A stretch of DNA of 64,000 nucleotides from Janthinobacterium sp. 64 (GCF_002813325.1 NZ_PHUG01000001.1:3286001-3350000), one strand, 5' to 3'. Shown: positions 54,601-63,948, numbered from the stretch's first letter. Program-made: numbers and translations. The notes: generated from the sequence alone by a model not told the origin.

Positions 54601-56419
54601 CGACGACGGATGGCTGCGCCAGTTTCGCCGCGCTGGCCGCATCGACCGTCAGGCTGGTGATGAAATAGCGCGTGCCGTCGGACAGCGACACCGAGTATGC
54701 CTGTTCACGGTCGATGGCCACGCCCGCATTGTGCAGCGCCGGCAGGATGGTCGACAGCGGCGGCACCTTGTTGGCCGAGTACAGGCGAATCGTGGTGACG
54801 GCGCCCGTCTCGATGCGCACGGCCACGTGCGCCGGATCGGTATTGCGCAGGATGGTGTCGAGGTCGCGGAAGGCGACGGCCGGCGCGGTGGCGGCCACGT
54901 AATCGAGCGGCAAAGTCGCGCAAAGTTTGCGCAGGCTGGTGCGCAGGGCCACGTCGGGCACGGCGTCGGCCACGGCGGCAAAGCCGTTATGCCAGCCATC
55001 GAGCACGCCAAGGAGCGGCTGTTCGATATCCGTTTCCAGATCCAGCGGATAGCGGGCGGCATGCGCGATCAGGTAGACGCGCGCCAGGGGGCCGTCGGCC
55101 ACCAGGGTTTGCGTGCTGACGTGCGTGGCGCCGGAACTGGCTTGCAGGGCTTTCGCCAGGCTCGATGCCACGCTGGCGCTGTAACGCTCGCGCGGCAGGT
55201 AGACCAGCACGTTCAGGTGGCGCGCATACACGTCGCGGCGCGCGAAGACCTTGGTGCGCGGCTGCTTGTACAGCGAGACGACGGCGCCGCACACTTGCGC
55301 CAGCCAGTCGAGGTCCGCTTCCAGCGCTTCCGTGCGCGGCAAGGACTCAAGGATTTCGCGGAATTTCTCGGCGCGGAAGCCTTGCTGGCGCACGCCGGCC
55401 AGGCTCAGTACCTTGGCCACGCGGCCGCGCGCAAACGGCAGCGCCGCCAGCGGGGTGGAGTTGCCCGCGCGGGTAAACAAGCCGACGAAGCAATGCTCGC
55501 CCAGGATCGCGCCTTGCGCATCCATGTCGCGCACGCCGATGAAATCGAGCTGCTGGTCGCGGTGCAACGTGCCCGCCACGTCGGCCTTGACGATGGACAG
55601 CGCCGAGTCGCGCTTGGCCAGGGTGTCGAAGTCGCCGGGGATGTTCGCCAGGCAGGTGCCGTAGACCGGGTGCGCCGTATCCTGCAGCACGCCGACGCGG
55701 CTAGGAATGTCGCGTTCGAGTTCGCGCACGCCCGGCTTGACGCGGTAGTAGGCGTAACCGAATACTTCAAAGCCGCCGCTGCGCGCCCACTCCAGGAAGG
55801 CCGCCACTTCCGCGCCTTCTTCGCCATGCTGCGCTGCAGCCGTGGCGACGGTGGCCAGGCGCTCGCTCATGGCGGCAGCATCGCGGCGCACGATGGCCGC
55901 GTCACGCGCGACCATGTCGATGGCGGCGACCAGCGCAGCCAGGGCTTGCGGCTCCAGCTCTTCGTCGAGCAGCACCAGCACATACGATTCGAGCGGGTCG
56001 CCCGGCTGGCGCACCGCTTCGACGCTACCGTCAGCGGCGCGGCGCACGGGCAGCACGGTGTTCATCACGCCGCGCACGGCCAGGTGCTGGCGGCGCATGG
56101 CCATGACGATGGAGTCGACCAGGTAAGGCATGTCTTCGTTCAGGATCAGCAAGGCGCTCGCCATGCCGCCACGGCCATCCGCATAGCGCAGGGTGGCGAT
56201 CTGGCAGCCGGTACCGGTGCGCTTGGCCGCTTGCGTAAAACCGTCGACCAGCACGGGCGCCAGGCTGTCGGGCGCGATATCGGCCAGGTCTTCGGCGTCG
56301 AGCGAGTCGAGCCATGCCTGCACCAGTTGTACGACAGGCGCTGCCGCCTTGTTCGCATTGCCAGCCGCGTTAATCAGCTCCAGCGTTTGTGTGCGCAAAT
56401 CTTGTGGCGTGTGATTCAT
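51692..56419 (-). CDS. gdhB: NAD-dependent glutamate dehydrogenase, 180-kDa class
   Basis: 1575 residues, the size of this class (Pseudomonas GdhB about 1620). It oxidises glutamate to 2-oxoglutarate and ammonia with NAD. A long regulatory N-terminal part (about 1-700, ACT-like segments) precedes the catalytic core. The core has GGLRWSDRMEDYRTEVLGL, KAQMVKNAVIVPAGAKGG (active Lys and PxGAKGG loop) and the NAD site GVGDMSGDVFGNGVLLS. In Pseudomonas it is induced by ArgR and allosterically activated by arginine, but encoded apart. Here it lies between astB and astE, with astE coupled to it. TGGAGA ribosome site. Confidence 0.95.
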   Translation of the reverse strand: MNHTPQDLRTQTLELINAAGNANKAAAPVVQLVQAWLDSLDAEDLADIAPDSLAPVLVDGFTQAAKRTGTGCQIATLRYADGRGGMASALLILNEDMPYLVDSIVMAMRRQHLAVRGVMNTVLPVRRAADGSVEAVRQPGDPLESYVLVLLDEELEPQALAALVAAIDMVARDAAIVRRDAAAMSERLATVATAAAQHGEEGAEVAAFLEWARSGGFEVFGYAYYRVKPGVRELERDIPSRVGVLQDTAHPVYGTCLANIPGDFDTLAKRDSALSIVKADVAGTLHRDQQLDFIGVRDMDAQGAILGEHCFVGLFTRAGNSTPLAALPFARGRVAKVLSLAGVRQQGFRAEKFREILESLPRTEALEADLDWLAQVCGAVVSLYKQPRTKVFARRDVYARHLNVLVYLPRERYSASVASSLAKALQASSGATHVSTQTLVADGPLARVYLIAHAARYPLDLETDIEQPLLGVLDGWHNGFAAVADAVPDVALRTSLRKLCATLPLDYVAATAPAVAFRDLDTILRNTDPAHVAVRIETGAVTTIRLYSANKVPPLSTILPALHNAGVAIDREQAYSVSLSDGTRYFITSLTVDAASAAKLAQPSVVAVAQELFAALFNDTAEDGRLNGLVIEGGLSTREVQLVRAYTSYWRQTGSRFSVRYIAESLRKQPAQVKALVEAFLQRFDPALSGAQHAAALESIAAIKAGLPSVNHADTEEILGALADLMAATLRTSYFQNNQQGDKIIFKFDTSSLALVPEPRPYREIFVFSRRFEGVHLRGGPVARGGLRWSDRMEDYRTEVLGLVKAQMVKNAVIVPAGAKGGFVCKMMPKDAVRETIAAEGEAVYRLFISSLLEVTDNRSLGNIVPPVDTVCFDDADPYLVVAADKGTATFSDIANGIAVQRGFWLGDAFASGGSNGYDHKKLGITAKGAFEAVKRHFYEMDHDLNTTPITMVGVGDMSGDVFGNGVLLSRQLKLVAAFDHRHIFLDPTPDVAVSFEERARLFALPRSSWDDYNKELISAGGGVYPRSARTIELSPQIRAALDIAETALAPEELMHRILKSPVDLFYNGGIGTYIKASTESHAQVKDRANDHIRVSGNELRVKVVAEGGNLGATQAGRIEFALAGGRIFTDAIDNSAGVDCSDHEVNVKIWLDVEVNAGKLTEEERNRELYAMTDDVERLVLRDNTQQTHLLVRELQAQGESAVQDGYAALIASLEEEGALSRELEQLPSVAELARRKLDNRGLTTPELAVVIANVKNRFKRILSALPLTDETWAEPVLKPYFPSLLVETRSALDHPLANAILATVLANEVINRCGPLMIRNLAAEHGVDESSVILAWGQAWVALNLAPVFDALDADALTIPRDVSIKVDAQTRVLQQTMIAGVLSVPAEQLRGAGLAELTRLFGAESKRELLKAVGIKSEAAQVAGLTPAFVQAWDAVDALEVVAGFLFPALSVPRPASMDLAAFLQVGLALRSQAGIDTLERGLKLAAQGKSQEQLRNYAQQALRRTQQRLLTQVLARAEQGNAGQAVDAVTGALGLSAYVAATELEQAMLDVWTLSEAVNKITAKTPAEAAV

Positions 56420-56571
56420 CTTGCATCTCCATTACGGTAATGTGAATGTCCAACGCTGTCGTTCGGGCTTGTGGCTGCGCGGCAGCGGTGTCAAGAGACG
56501 GGGGTCGCCCGTCCAATTCTGTCTGTGCTACGGATAGTTGTCTCGGATTTTTTCTGTGTTTTTTCTATCGC
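56420..56571 (-). other. astB-gdhB intergenic spacer with hairpin
   Basis: 152 bp, the largest gap in the operon. It contains GACGGG (56497-56502) and CCCGTC (56508-56513) with a 5-nt loop. No T run follows on the minus strand, so it is more likely a processing or attenuation element than a terminator. A separate gdhB promoter is possible but I see no good -35/-10 pair. Confidence 0.35.
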
Positions 56572-57912
56572 CTACAAGTCGTACAATCCAGGTAAGTTGA
56601 GGATGATCGTCAATTCTTCAAGCGCCGCATGCACTTCCAGCGCCAGCTGCGGGTCGGCCAGGTCGCCCGGCTCCAGATGGTCGCGGTAGTGTTTTTCCAC
56701 CCACTGCACCAGCCGATGGTACAGCGTTTCCGTCATGATCACGCCCTGATGCATGGCGCGCGCCTCGGTTTGCGTCAGGGCCACGCGCAAACGCAGGCAG
56801 GCGGGCCCGCCGCCGTTGCGCATGCTCTGGCGCAGGTCGAAATGTATCAGTTCGTCAATCGGACCACCACTGGCCACCAGGCCTTCCAGGTAGCGCGACA
56901 CGGCGCGGTTTTCCTGGCATTCCTGCGGTATCACCAGCGCCATCTTGCCGCCCTCTTTCGTCAGCAACTGGCTGTTGAACAGATAGCTGCTCACCGCATC
57001 CTGGATCGGCACCTGGCCCGTGTCCACGCGCAGCGCATCCAGTTGCGCGCCCGTGGCGGCGACGGCGCGATGCAGCTGCGACAAGCTTGCCTCTTCATCG
57101 GCAAACGCCTGCTCGTGATAGAACAGCACATTGCCATTGCCAACGGCGATGACGTCGTTATGGAACACGCCCTGGTCGATCACGTCCGGATTCTGCTGCA
57201 CGTACACGGTGCGCTTCGCATCGAGGCCATGCAGGCGCGCCACGGCTTGCGACGCTTCCAGCGTCTGGCGCGCCGGGTAGCGCTTCGGCGACGGCGCGGA
57301 AGGATCGAACTCCACCCGGCCATACACGAACAACTCCACCGATGGCGCGCCGTGGCTGGCGCCCAGACGCGTGTGGTTGGCCGCGCCCTCGTCGCCAAAG
57401 GCGGGAGTGGACGGCAGCGCGTCGTGCACGGCGAAGTGCTTGTCGTCGCTGAAGATGGCGCGCAGGCTGCGCGCCGACTGCGCGTGCTCGAAGGCGCGGT
57501 GCAGCTTGTTGTTCAGGTTGGCGGCCGTGAAATGCACGCGGCCATCCTGCGTGTCGGCCGACGGGCTGACCGTGGCGGCGTTCGCCGTCCACATGGGCGA
57601 GGCGGAATACGCGCATGCCAGGATCACCGGCGATTCCTTGCACGCGCGCGCCAGCACCTCGGCATCCGTGCCCGTGAAACCGATGGAGCGCAGCAGGCGG
57701 AAATTGGGCCGGTCCTGCGGCGGCAGCAAGGCTTGCGCAAAGCCGCGCGCGGCCAGCGCGCGCATCTTGGCCAGGCCCTGCAAGGCGGCCTGCTTCGGAT
57801 TCGAAGCGCTTTTCACATTGCTGAACGAGGCCACGTTGCCGAACGAGAGTCCCGCATAGTTATGCGATGGGCCGACCAGGCCGTCAAAGTTGTATTCGCG
57901 CGTGCTGTGCAT
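56572..57912 (-). CDS. astB: N-succinylarginine dihydrolase
   Basis: 446 residues, as in E. coli AstB (447). It converts N2-succinylarginine to succinylornithine, CO2 and two ammonia. The catalytic triad is E175, H251 (GVFHND) and C372 (GGGPAC), close to E174, H248 and C365 of the E. coli enzyme. The N-terminus [21 protein letters not shown] is typical. AAGGAA ribosome site. 22 bp after astD. Confidence 0.96.
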   Translation of the reverse strand: MHSTREYNFDGLVGPSHNYAGLSFGNVASFSNVKSASNPKQAALQGLAKMRALAARGFAQALLPPQDRPNFRLLRSIGFTGTDAEVLARACKESPVILACAYSASPMWTANAATVSPSADTQDGRVHFTAANLNNKLHRAFEHAQSARSLRAIFSDDKHFAVHDALPSTPAFGDEGAANHTRLGASHGAPSVELFVYGRVEFDPSAPSPKRYPARQTLEASQAVARLHGLDAKRTVYVQQNPDVIDQGVFHNDVIAVGNGNVLFYHEQAFADEEASLSQLHRAVAATGAQLDALRVDTGQVPIQDAVSSYLFNSQLLTKEGGKMALVIPQECQENRAVSRYLEGLVASGGPIDELIHFDLRQSMRNGGGPACLRLRVALTQTEARAMHQGVIMTETLYHRLVQWVEKHYRDHLEPGDLADPQLALEVHAALEELTIILNLPGLYDL

Positions 57913-57934
57913 GGGTATTCCTTATGAAACCTTC

Positions 57935-59425
57935 TTAAAAATTCAGGCCGGGCGACAGCTTGGCCGGCATTTCCAGCGCGCTGTTCTCGATCGAGGCGAC
58001 CGGGTAGGCGCAATAGTCAGCCGCGTAATACGCGCTCGGACGGTGGTTGCCCGACTTGCCGATGCCGCCGAACGGCGCCGTGCTGGCCGCGCCCGTCGTC
58101 GGACGGTTCCAGTTGATGATGCCGGCGCGCGCGCGCGTCTGGAACGTTTGCCACAGGGCCGGATCGTCGGACAGCAGCGCCGCAGCCAGGCCGAATTCGG
58201 TGGCGTTGGCAACCTTCAGGGCCGCGTTGAAATCAGCCACGCGTATCACTTGCAGCAGAGGGCCGAACCATTCTTCGTCGGGAATGCCGACAGCATCAGT
58301 GACGTCGACGATGCCGGCCGTGACAAATCCCGCCTCGGGATTCAACTGGCGCATCTGCAGCAAGGTGGTGCCGCCCCTGGCGACCATGTCCGATTGCGCC
58401 TGCACCAGGCGCGCGGCCACGGCGCTCGAGACCACAGGGCCCATGAACGGCTGCGGCTGCGCGTCGGACGCGCCGATGCCCAGTTTCGCGGCCACTTCCA
58501 CCAGGCGCGCAACGAAGGCAGAACCCGCTGCATTGTCCTGCACCACCAGGCGGCGCGCGCACGTGCAGCGCTGGCCGGCCGAGACAAAGGCGGAGAAGAT
58601 CGCGTGGTGCACGGCCACGTCGACGTCCTTGACGTCCCACACCACTAAAGCGTTGTTGCCGCCCATTTCCAGCGCCAGCATCTTGCCCGGCTGGCCGCCG
58701 AACTGGCGGTGCAGGCTGATGCCCGTCTGGCAGGAACCCGTAAACAGCACGCCGTCGAGGTGGGCATTCGCGCCCAGGGCCACGCCCGTATCGCGCCCGC
58801 CGTTGACGAGGTTGACGACGCCATTGGGCAAGCCGGCCTGCTGCCATAGCTGCACGGTTTTGACGGCCGTGCGCGGCGCATATTCGCTGGGCTTGAAGAC
58901 GATGGTGTTACCAGCGATCAGGGCCGGCACGATGTGGCCATTCGGCAGGTGGCCGGGGAAATTGTATGGGCCGAAAACGCCGAACACGCCATGCGGGCGG
59001 TGGCGCAGCACGGCGTCGCCATCGGCGATCTTGCTTTGCGTGATGCCCGTGCGCGCGTTGTACGACTGCACCGAGATATCGATCTTGTTGGCCATGGTGG
59101 CCACTTCCGTGCGCGACTCCCACAGCGGCTTGCCCACTTCTTCCGAGATCAGCAGCGCCAGCGCTTCCGCGTGTTCCTTCAGCAGTTCGCGAAAGCGCAC
59201 GCAGATGGCGATGCGCTCGTCGACGGGCGTATCGGCCCACGCGTCAAAGGCGGCGCGGGCGGCCTGGCACGCCTGTTCGACTTCGTGTTCCGTCGCTTCC
59301 AGGCTGGCCCAGGTCTGCTTGCCGTTCGACGGATCGATGGTGAGCAGTTCACGGCCCGTGCCTGGCAGCCAGGCGCCGTTGATGAAGTTCGATGCTGCGG
59401 CAGATGGATTCAATACGTTAGACAT
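57935..59425 (-). CDS. astD: succinylglutamate-semialdehyde dehydrogenase
   Basis: Start at ATG 59425 (MSNVLNPSAA), with GAGGAAG upstream; 496 residues. It oxidises N-succinylglutamate semialdehyde to N-succinylglutamate with NAD. Aldehyde dehydrogenase motifs are clear: catalytic Cys in SAGQRCTCARR, general base Glu in LEMGGNN, and the NAD fold region FTGSCQTG. Its first 8 bp overlap the end of aruG. Fourth gene of the operon. Confidence 0.95.
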   Translation of the reverse strand: MSNVLNPSAAASNFINGAWLPGTGRELLTIDPSNGKQTWASLEATEHEVEQACQAARAAFDAWADTPVDERIAICVRFRELLKEHAEALALLISEEVGKPLWESRTEVATMANKIDISVQSYNARTGITQSKIADGDAVLRHRPHGVFGVFGPYNFPGHLPNGHIVPALIAGNTIVFKPSEYAPRTAVKTVQLWQQAGLPNGVVNLVNGGRDTGVALGANAHLDGVLFTGSCQTGISLHRQFGGQPGKMLALEMGGNNALVVWDVKDVDVAVHHAIFSAFVSAGQRCTCARRLVVQDNAAGSAFVARLVEVAAKLGIGASDAQPQPFMGPVVSSAVAARLVQAQSDMVARGGTTLLQMRQLNPEAGFVTAGIVDVTDAVGIPDEEWFGPLLQVIRVADFNAALKVANATEFGLAAALLSDDPALWQTFQTRARAGIINWNRPTTGAASTAPFGGIGKSGNHRPSAYYAADYCAYPVASIENSALEMPAKLSPGLNF

Positions 59426-60482
59426 GGGGATGCTTCCTCGGGTTGAGTGACAAGGTGCGCACGGTGTCGCCGTGATGGCAGCGCAGCAGATGCAGTTCAT
59501 CGTCATCGAGCGCGATCTTGCCGCTGTGCGGATTGGCGCTGGTGACGATCATGCGGAAATCTTTCAGGTCGGTGTTCGACACCAGGTAAGGTTCGGCCTG
59601 GGCAAGGTCGCCGCACACTTCCGGCGCAGGCACTGGCACAGTCGCGGCGTCGAGCACGGCCGGCATGCTGTCGCGCATGGCGCGCAGTTCGGAGACGCGC
59701 GCCTGCAGCACGGGACCGGCGTCGAAAATGTCGACATAGCCTTCGAAGTGCAAGCCTTCCTGTTCCAGCAGGCGGCGCGCGGGCGCCGTGCTCAGATGCA
59801 CCTTGCCGATGACTTCCTGCGCTTCATCGGGCAGGTAGGCCACGTACATGGGCTGGCGCGGCATCAGTTCGGCGATGAACGATTTTTTTCCCAGACTCGT
59901 CAAGTCGTCGACGTGGTGGAAATCCATCTTGAAGAAGTGGCGGCCCAGGCCTTCATAGAACGGCGAGCTGCCGTCCGGCGCCTGGTAGCCGCGCATTTCC
60001 GCGATCAGCTTTTCCGTAAACAGGTGCGGGAACTGGGCGATGAAGAGGAAGCGGCTTTTCGACAGCAGCTTGCCGTTGTTGCCGCTGCGGTAATCGGGGT
60101 GCAAAAACAGCGAGCACAGTTCCGTGCTGCCCGTCAGGTCGTTCGACAGGTACAGCGTTTCCATGCGCGTAAACACGTCGAGCTCGCGGCTGGAATGGAC
60201 CAGGGTGCCGATGCGGTAGTTATAGAACGGCTCTTCCAGGCCCACGGCGCCCTTGATGGCGCACACGCCGGCAAGGCGGCCCGTGTCGGTATCCTCCATG
60301 ACGAACATGTAGTCGCGCTTTTCGGGCGCGATGGTTTCGGCGAACGAGGCGCAGGCGATGGCCAGGCGGTCGCCCAGCATTTTCATGTCCGGCTTGAGGG
60401 TGGTCATGCCGGTGCCGACCTGGCTGGCCAGGCCATACAGGGCATCGAGATCATTGGCATTGATGGCGCGTACTACTAGCAT
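59418..60482 (-). CDS. aruG: arginine N-succinyltransferase, second subunit (AruG/AstA)
   Basis: Start at ATG 60482 (MLVVRAINANDLDALYGLASQ) with GGGAG upstream; 354 residues. It transfers succinyl from succinyl-CoA to arginine. It follows E. coli AstA throughout (NYRIGTLVHSSRELDVF, LCSLFLHPDYRSGNNGKLLSKSRF, QEVIGKVHLSTAPAR, YVDIFDAGP). In Pseudomonas two subunits, AruF and AruG, form the enzyme; this is the AstA-like beta subunit by position and similarity. 13 bp after aruF. Confidence 0.92.
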   Translation of the reverse strand: MLVVRAINANDLDALYGLASQVGTGMTTLKPDMKMLGDRLAIACASFAETIAPEKRDYMFVMEDTDTGRLAGVCAIKGAVGLEEPFYNYRIGTLVHSSRELDVFTRMETLYLSNDLTGSTELCSLFLHPDYRSGNNGKLLSKSRFLFIAQFPHLFTEKLIAEMRGYQAPDGSSPFYEGLGRHFFKMDFHHVDDLTSLGKKSFIAELMPRQPMYVAYLPDEAQEVIGKVHLSTAPARRLLEQEGLHFEGYVDIFDAGPVLQARVSELRAMRDSMPAVLDAATVPVPAPEVCGDLAQAEPYLVSNTDLKDFRMIVTSANPHSGKIALDDDELHLLRCHHGDTVRTLSLNPRKHPHV

Positions 60483-60495
60483 AAAATTAACTCCC

Positions 60496-61527
60496 TTAGA
60501 TACGCACGCAAATGACGCTGTCGCCTTCGGCCACGGCCAGCGCCTCGAGCAAGTCTGCCGGCAAGCCGACGCTGTCCTGCGCTTCGAGCGCATCGCAGGT
60601 AAAAGTCACGGCGCGGAAATTGCGTTCGGCGCCCGAAGCGACCGCATAGTGCACTTTCAGGCCCGTGCGGCTGGGCGTGACGCCCGCGACGACGCGGCGC
60701 GTGAGCGAGCCTGTAAACGAGCGCAGCGCATGCTTGTGCGCCTGCAGGATCGGACCGCCATCGAAGATGTCGATGTAATCGTCGGCTTCAAAGCCTTCTT
60801 CCGTCAGCAGATTAAATGCCAGTTCGCCGCTCGGATGGATCTGGCCCATGGCCGCCTGCGCGTCGCCGGGCAGCAGCGGCACGTAGACGGGGTAATGCGG
60901 CATCAGTTCAACGATCAGGGTGCGGTTGCGCGCGCCGCCGATGACTTTTTCGGCATCGAGGAAATCCATCTGGAAGAACTTGCGGCCCAGCGCATCCCAG
61001 AACGGCGACTGGCCGTTGGCGTCCGTGATGCCGGCCAGCGGCACGAAGAAGCGGTCGCCGAAGCGGTGCGGTGCCAGTACGGCAAACAGCAGCCGCGCGC
61101 GCGACAGCAAGGCCGCTTCCAGCCCCGCCTGCTCCATGTTGCGCACGTAAAAGCCGGACAGCTGCGAATACGCCGTCAGTTCGGAACACAGGGTCAGCGC
61201 ATGCACGCTGTGGCTGATGTTCAGGTCGCGCGAGACTTGCTGGATGACGTCGTTGCGAAAGGAAAAATAGGTACCGTTCGAGCCGGCCGAGGCGAAGATG
61301 GCGGCCGTACCAAAAATGCTCTTGTCGGGCAGGGATTCAAGCACGAAGAGATACGACTCTTCGCTGGGGATGTCGACATGGGCGGCAAACGAGGCGATGG
61401 AGCGCTCGACGGAGGCGGCGATTTTTTCGCGCGTCTTCGGCAGGGTATGGACACCCGGCATGGTGACTGCGGCCAGCGCTTCGAGGGCTGCAATATCCGC
61501 AATTTCTACCGGACGGACAACATACAT
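60496..61527 (-). CDS. aruF: arginine/ornithine N-succinyltransferase, alpha subunit (AruF)
   Basis: Start at ATG 61527 (MYVVRPVEIADIAALEALA), AAGGAG 5 nt upstream; 343 residues. A diverged paralogue of the next gene (FSFRNDVIQQVSRDLNISHSVHAL in place of NYRIGTLVHSS...). Its place between aruC and aruG is that of aruF in the Pseudomonas aruCFGDBE operon, where the alpha subunit allows succinylation of ornithine as well as arginine. AstA-family fold of GNAT type. Confidence 0.9.
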   Translation of the reverse strand: MYVVRPVEIADIAALEALAAVTMPGVHTLPKTREKIAASVERSIASFAAHVDIPSEESYLFVLESLPDKSIFGTAAIFASAGSNGTYFSFRNDVIQQVSRDLNISHSVHALTLCSELTAYSQLSGFYVRNMEQAGLEAALLSRARLLFAVLAPHRFGDRFFVPLAGITDANGQSPFWDALGRKFFQMDFLDAEKVIGGARNRTLIVELMPHYPVYVPLLPGDAQAAMGQIHPSGELAFNLLTEEGFEADDYIDIFDGGPILQAHKHALRSFTGSLTRRVVAGVTPSRTGLKVHYAVASGAERNFRAVTFTCDALEAQDSVGLPADLLEALAVAEGDSVICVRI

Positions 61528-61621
61528 GGGTACTCCTTCAATGCTGGTAATGCCAGGGTAGAACCAAGCCGGCCCGCAGCAAAGCGGCGGGCCGGTGATC
61601 AAACAGGGAGCGAGGCTAGCC

Positions 61622-62863
61622 TCAGGCTTTCAGCATGCCGTCGATGGCGGCGCGCAGCAGACGGCCCGCTTCGGCAATCTGCTCGTCCGAGACGATCAGG
61701 GCCGGCGCCAGGCGCACCACGTCCATGCCGGCGATCAGCACCATCAAGCCTTGCGCTTCGGCCGCCTTCTGGATGTCTTTCGCGCGGCCTTTGTAAGCAT
61801 CGCTGACGACCAGGCCCAGCAGCAAACCGCTGCCGCGCACGATGGAGAACACTTGCGGGTAATCCGTGATCAAGCCTTGCAGCATGGCGATGGTGTTGAC
61901 GCTCGCTTCTTTCACGCGCGCCAGGAATGCCGGCGTGTTGATCGTCTCCAGCACGGTCAGGGCCACGGTGGCGGCCAGCGGGTTGCCGCCGTAGGTGGTG
62001 CCGTGGGTGCCGACGGCCAGGGTCTGCGCCAGTTCATTTGTGGTCAGCATGGCGCCGATCGGGTAGCCGTTGCCCAGCGCCTTGGCGGCCGTCAGGATGT
62101 CCGGCGTGACGCCGTAGCCCATGTAGGCGAACAAGGCGCCAGTGCGGCCCATGCCGCTCTGGACTTCGTCGAAAATCAACAGGGCGCCCGTCTTGTCGCA
62201 CAGGGCGCGCAGCTCTTTGAGGAATTCAGGATTGCCCGGCACCACGCCGCCTTCGCCTTGTACCGGCTCGACGATCACGGCGCACACGTCATCGCCGATG
62301 GCGGCGCGCGCCGCTTCGATGTCGTTGTAGGCGATGTGGTCGATCGACGGCGGCAGCGGCTCGAAGCCTTCCGTGTACTTGGCCTGGCCGCCGACGGAGA
62401 CCGTAAACAGGGTGCGGCCGTGGAAGGAGCTGAAGCACGAGATGATGCGCGACTTGTGCGCGCCGAACTTGGTGTGCGCATACTTGCGCGCCAGCTTCAG
62501 GGCCGCTTCGTTGGCTTCCGCGCCCGAGTTGCAGAAGAAGGCGCGGTCGGCAAAAGTAGCTTCCGTCAGGGCCAGCGCCAGGCGCAGCACAGGCTCGTTG
62601 GTGTAGCCGTTGCCCAAATGCCACAAATTATTGATTTGCTTGGTCAGCACGTCGACCAGCACAGGATGGCAGTGGCCCAGGCTGTTGACGGCGATGCCGG
62701 AGGTGAAATCGAGGTAATGCTTGCCGGTCTGGTCCCACAGATCCAGACCGGAACCGCGCACGGGCACCATGGCTGCAGGGGCGTAGGTAGGAACGAGGAC
62801 CTGGTCAAAGGTTTCCCGGGTGACTGGACGAGCCGTTACGGTCGAATCAAGCTTGGCATTCAT
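61622..62863 (-). CDS. astC: succinylornithine/acetylornithine aminotransferase
   Basis: 413 residues, class III PLP aminotransferase (aruC in Pseudomonas). It converts N-succinylornithine to the semialdehyde with 2-oxoglutarate as acceptor. The PLP Lys is in [14 protein letters not shown] (about 255), preceded by [13 protein letters not shown], and [15 protein letters not shown] binds the phosphate. It could double as ArgD in arginine synthesis. First gene of the operon, behind a promoter with two ArgR half-sites. Confidence 0.92.
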   Translation of the reverse strand: MNAKLDSTVTARPVTRETFDQVLVPTYAPAAMVPVRGSGLDLWDQTGKHYLDFTSGIAVNSLGHCHPVLVDVLTKQINNLWHLGNGYTNEPVLRLALALTEATFADRAFFCNSGAEANEAALKLARKYAHTKFGAHKSRIISCFSSFHGRTLFTVSVGGQAKYTEGFEPLPPSIDHIAYNDIEAARAAIGDDVCAVIVEPVQGEGGVVPGNPEFLKELRALCDKTGALLIFDEVQSGMGRTGALFAYMGYGVTPDILTAAKALGNGYPIGAMLTTNELAQTLAVGTHGTTYGGNPLAATVALTVLETINTPAFLARVKEASVNTIAMLQGLITDYPQVFSIVRGSGLLLGLVVSDAYKGRAKDIQKAAEAQGLMVLIAGMDVVRLAPALIVSDEQIAEAGRLLRAAIDGMLKA

Positions 62864-62922
62864 AGCATTTCCCCATCAATATGTTAGGTACTCCGCAGCT
62901 ACGACAGCTACGTGTGTACTGC

Positions 62923-62928
62923 ATTATA
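62923..62928 (-). promoter_or_regulatory. -10 element of the arginine operon
   Basis: Perfect TATAAT on the minus strand. No -35 resembling TTGACA lies 16-18 bp upstream, as expected for an activator-dependent promoter. It leaves a leader of about 50 nt to astC. Confidence 0.7.
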
Positions 62929-62944
62929 AAAAGCGGGATGCTAA

Positions 62945-62987
62945 AACTCTTTTGAATCTGCGACAAGGATTTTCACAATTCATCACA
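62945..62987 (-). promoter_or_regulatory. tandem ArgR half-sites upstream of astC
   Basis: Read on the minus strand, TGTGAT-N8-AA-N5 (62987-62967) is followed after one base by TGTCGC-N8-AA-N5 (62965-62945). The second agrees fully, the first in all but two bases, with the ArgR half-site TGTCGC-N8-AA-N5 described for Pseudomonas aeruginosa, as I remember it. Period is 22 bp. The proximal site covers the -35 position, as in class II activation. The argR gene ends 16 bp away. Confidence 0.72.
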
Positions 62988-63003
62988 GCCGGGCTTGCTT
63001 GAA

Positions 63004-63948
63004 TCAAGCGGGGGGCATGAGCTTGCGCTGCCGCTCTTCGCGGGGCGTATTGCCAAACAGGGTGCCAAACGCGGTGGAAAAGTGCGAACCGGAAGAAAAG
63101 CCGCACATCAGGCCCACTTGCACGATGGAATAATGCGTATCAAGCAACAATTGCCGCGAGCGCTGCAGGCGCAGCTCCAGGTAGTAGCGCGATGGCAGGC
63201 TGCCCAGGTATTGCTTGAACAGCCGTTCCAGCTGGCGCCGCGACAGGCCCACCAGGCTGGCGATATCATCGGTCGACAGCGGCTCCTCGATATTGGCTTC
63301 CATCAAGGTGACCGCTTCGGACAATTTCGGCTGCAGCACGCCGAAACGCGCCTGCAAGGCCACCCTCTGACGCTCTTCCTTGCCGCGCACCTTGTCCACG
63401 CACAGCGCTTCCTTGACGAGCGCCTGCACGTCGGCGCCAAAGATGGTCTCGATCAGCGTCAGCGAAAAGTCGATGCTGGCCGCGCCGCCGCAACAGGTGA
63501 TGTGCGGGCCGTCGATGTCGAACAGATGCGGCGTCAAAATGGCCCGTTCCGCCTTCGCTTCCGCATCCGCGTACAGGGCCCACGGCAAGGCGATGCGCAC
63601 GCCATCCATGACGCCCGCGTCGGCCAGCCACAGCACGGCCGCGCCCACGCCGCCCCAGAACGGCGCCGAACGGCAGCGCTCGATCACGGCCCGGCACAGC
63701 TCGGCGCGCAGCGGCGCCTGCGTTTCATCGGCAACCAGCAGCGCGATATGCCAGTTGCCGCCCTGCGCGGCCACCTGTTCCGGTGTGCGCACGTCCAGTC
63801 GCAGCGCGTCCGGCCCCAGCGCCCGCGCACACAGGCGCAGCGGCTGCACCAGGCCGGCCCAGGTGATCGACTCGGCATCGCCGGCATGCACCAGCAGCAA
63901 ACGCAGCGGTTTGTCGAGGCCGATACGGGAAAGATTAGCGAAGGACAT
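63004..63948 (-). CDS. argR: AraC-family arginine-responsive regulator ArgR (GATase-like sensor)
   Basis: 314 residues from the first ATG in the window; the ribosome site is poor and the frame stays open to the edge, so the start may lie upstream. The N-terminal ~190 residues form a GlxA-type (DJ-1/class I amidotransferase-like) domain. The C-terminal AraC helix-turn-helix pair follows (about 220-305: STDDIASLVGLSRRQLERLF; VGLMCGFSSGSHFSTAFGTLFG), close to Pseudomonas ArgR, which activates aru and gdhB in the presence of arginine. It lies directly upstream of astC on the same strand. Confidence 0.88.
   Translation of the reverse strand: MSFANLSRIGLDKPLRLLLVHAGDAESITWAGLVQPLRLCARALGPDALRLDVRTPEQVAAQGGNWHIALLVADETQAPLRAELCRAVIERCRSAPFWGGVGAAVLWLADAGVMDGVRIALPWALYADAEAKAERAILTPHLFDIDGPHITCCGGAASIDFSLTLIETIFGADVQALVKEALCVDKVRGKEERQRVALQARFGVLQPKLSEAVTLMEANIEEPLSTDDIASLVGLSRRQLERLFKQYLGSLPSRYYLELRLQRSRQLLLDTHYSIVQVGLMCGFSSGSHFSTAFGTLFGNTPREERQRKLMPPA

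Noticed and set aside
54092..56440. 782-codon plus-strand ORF opposite gdhB
   Set aside because: Shadow frame with His/Arg/Gln-rich low-quality protein; gdhB is continuous and motif-complete.
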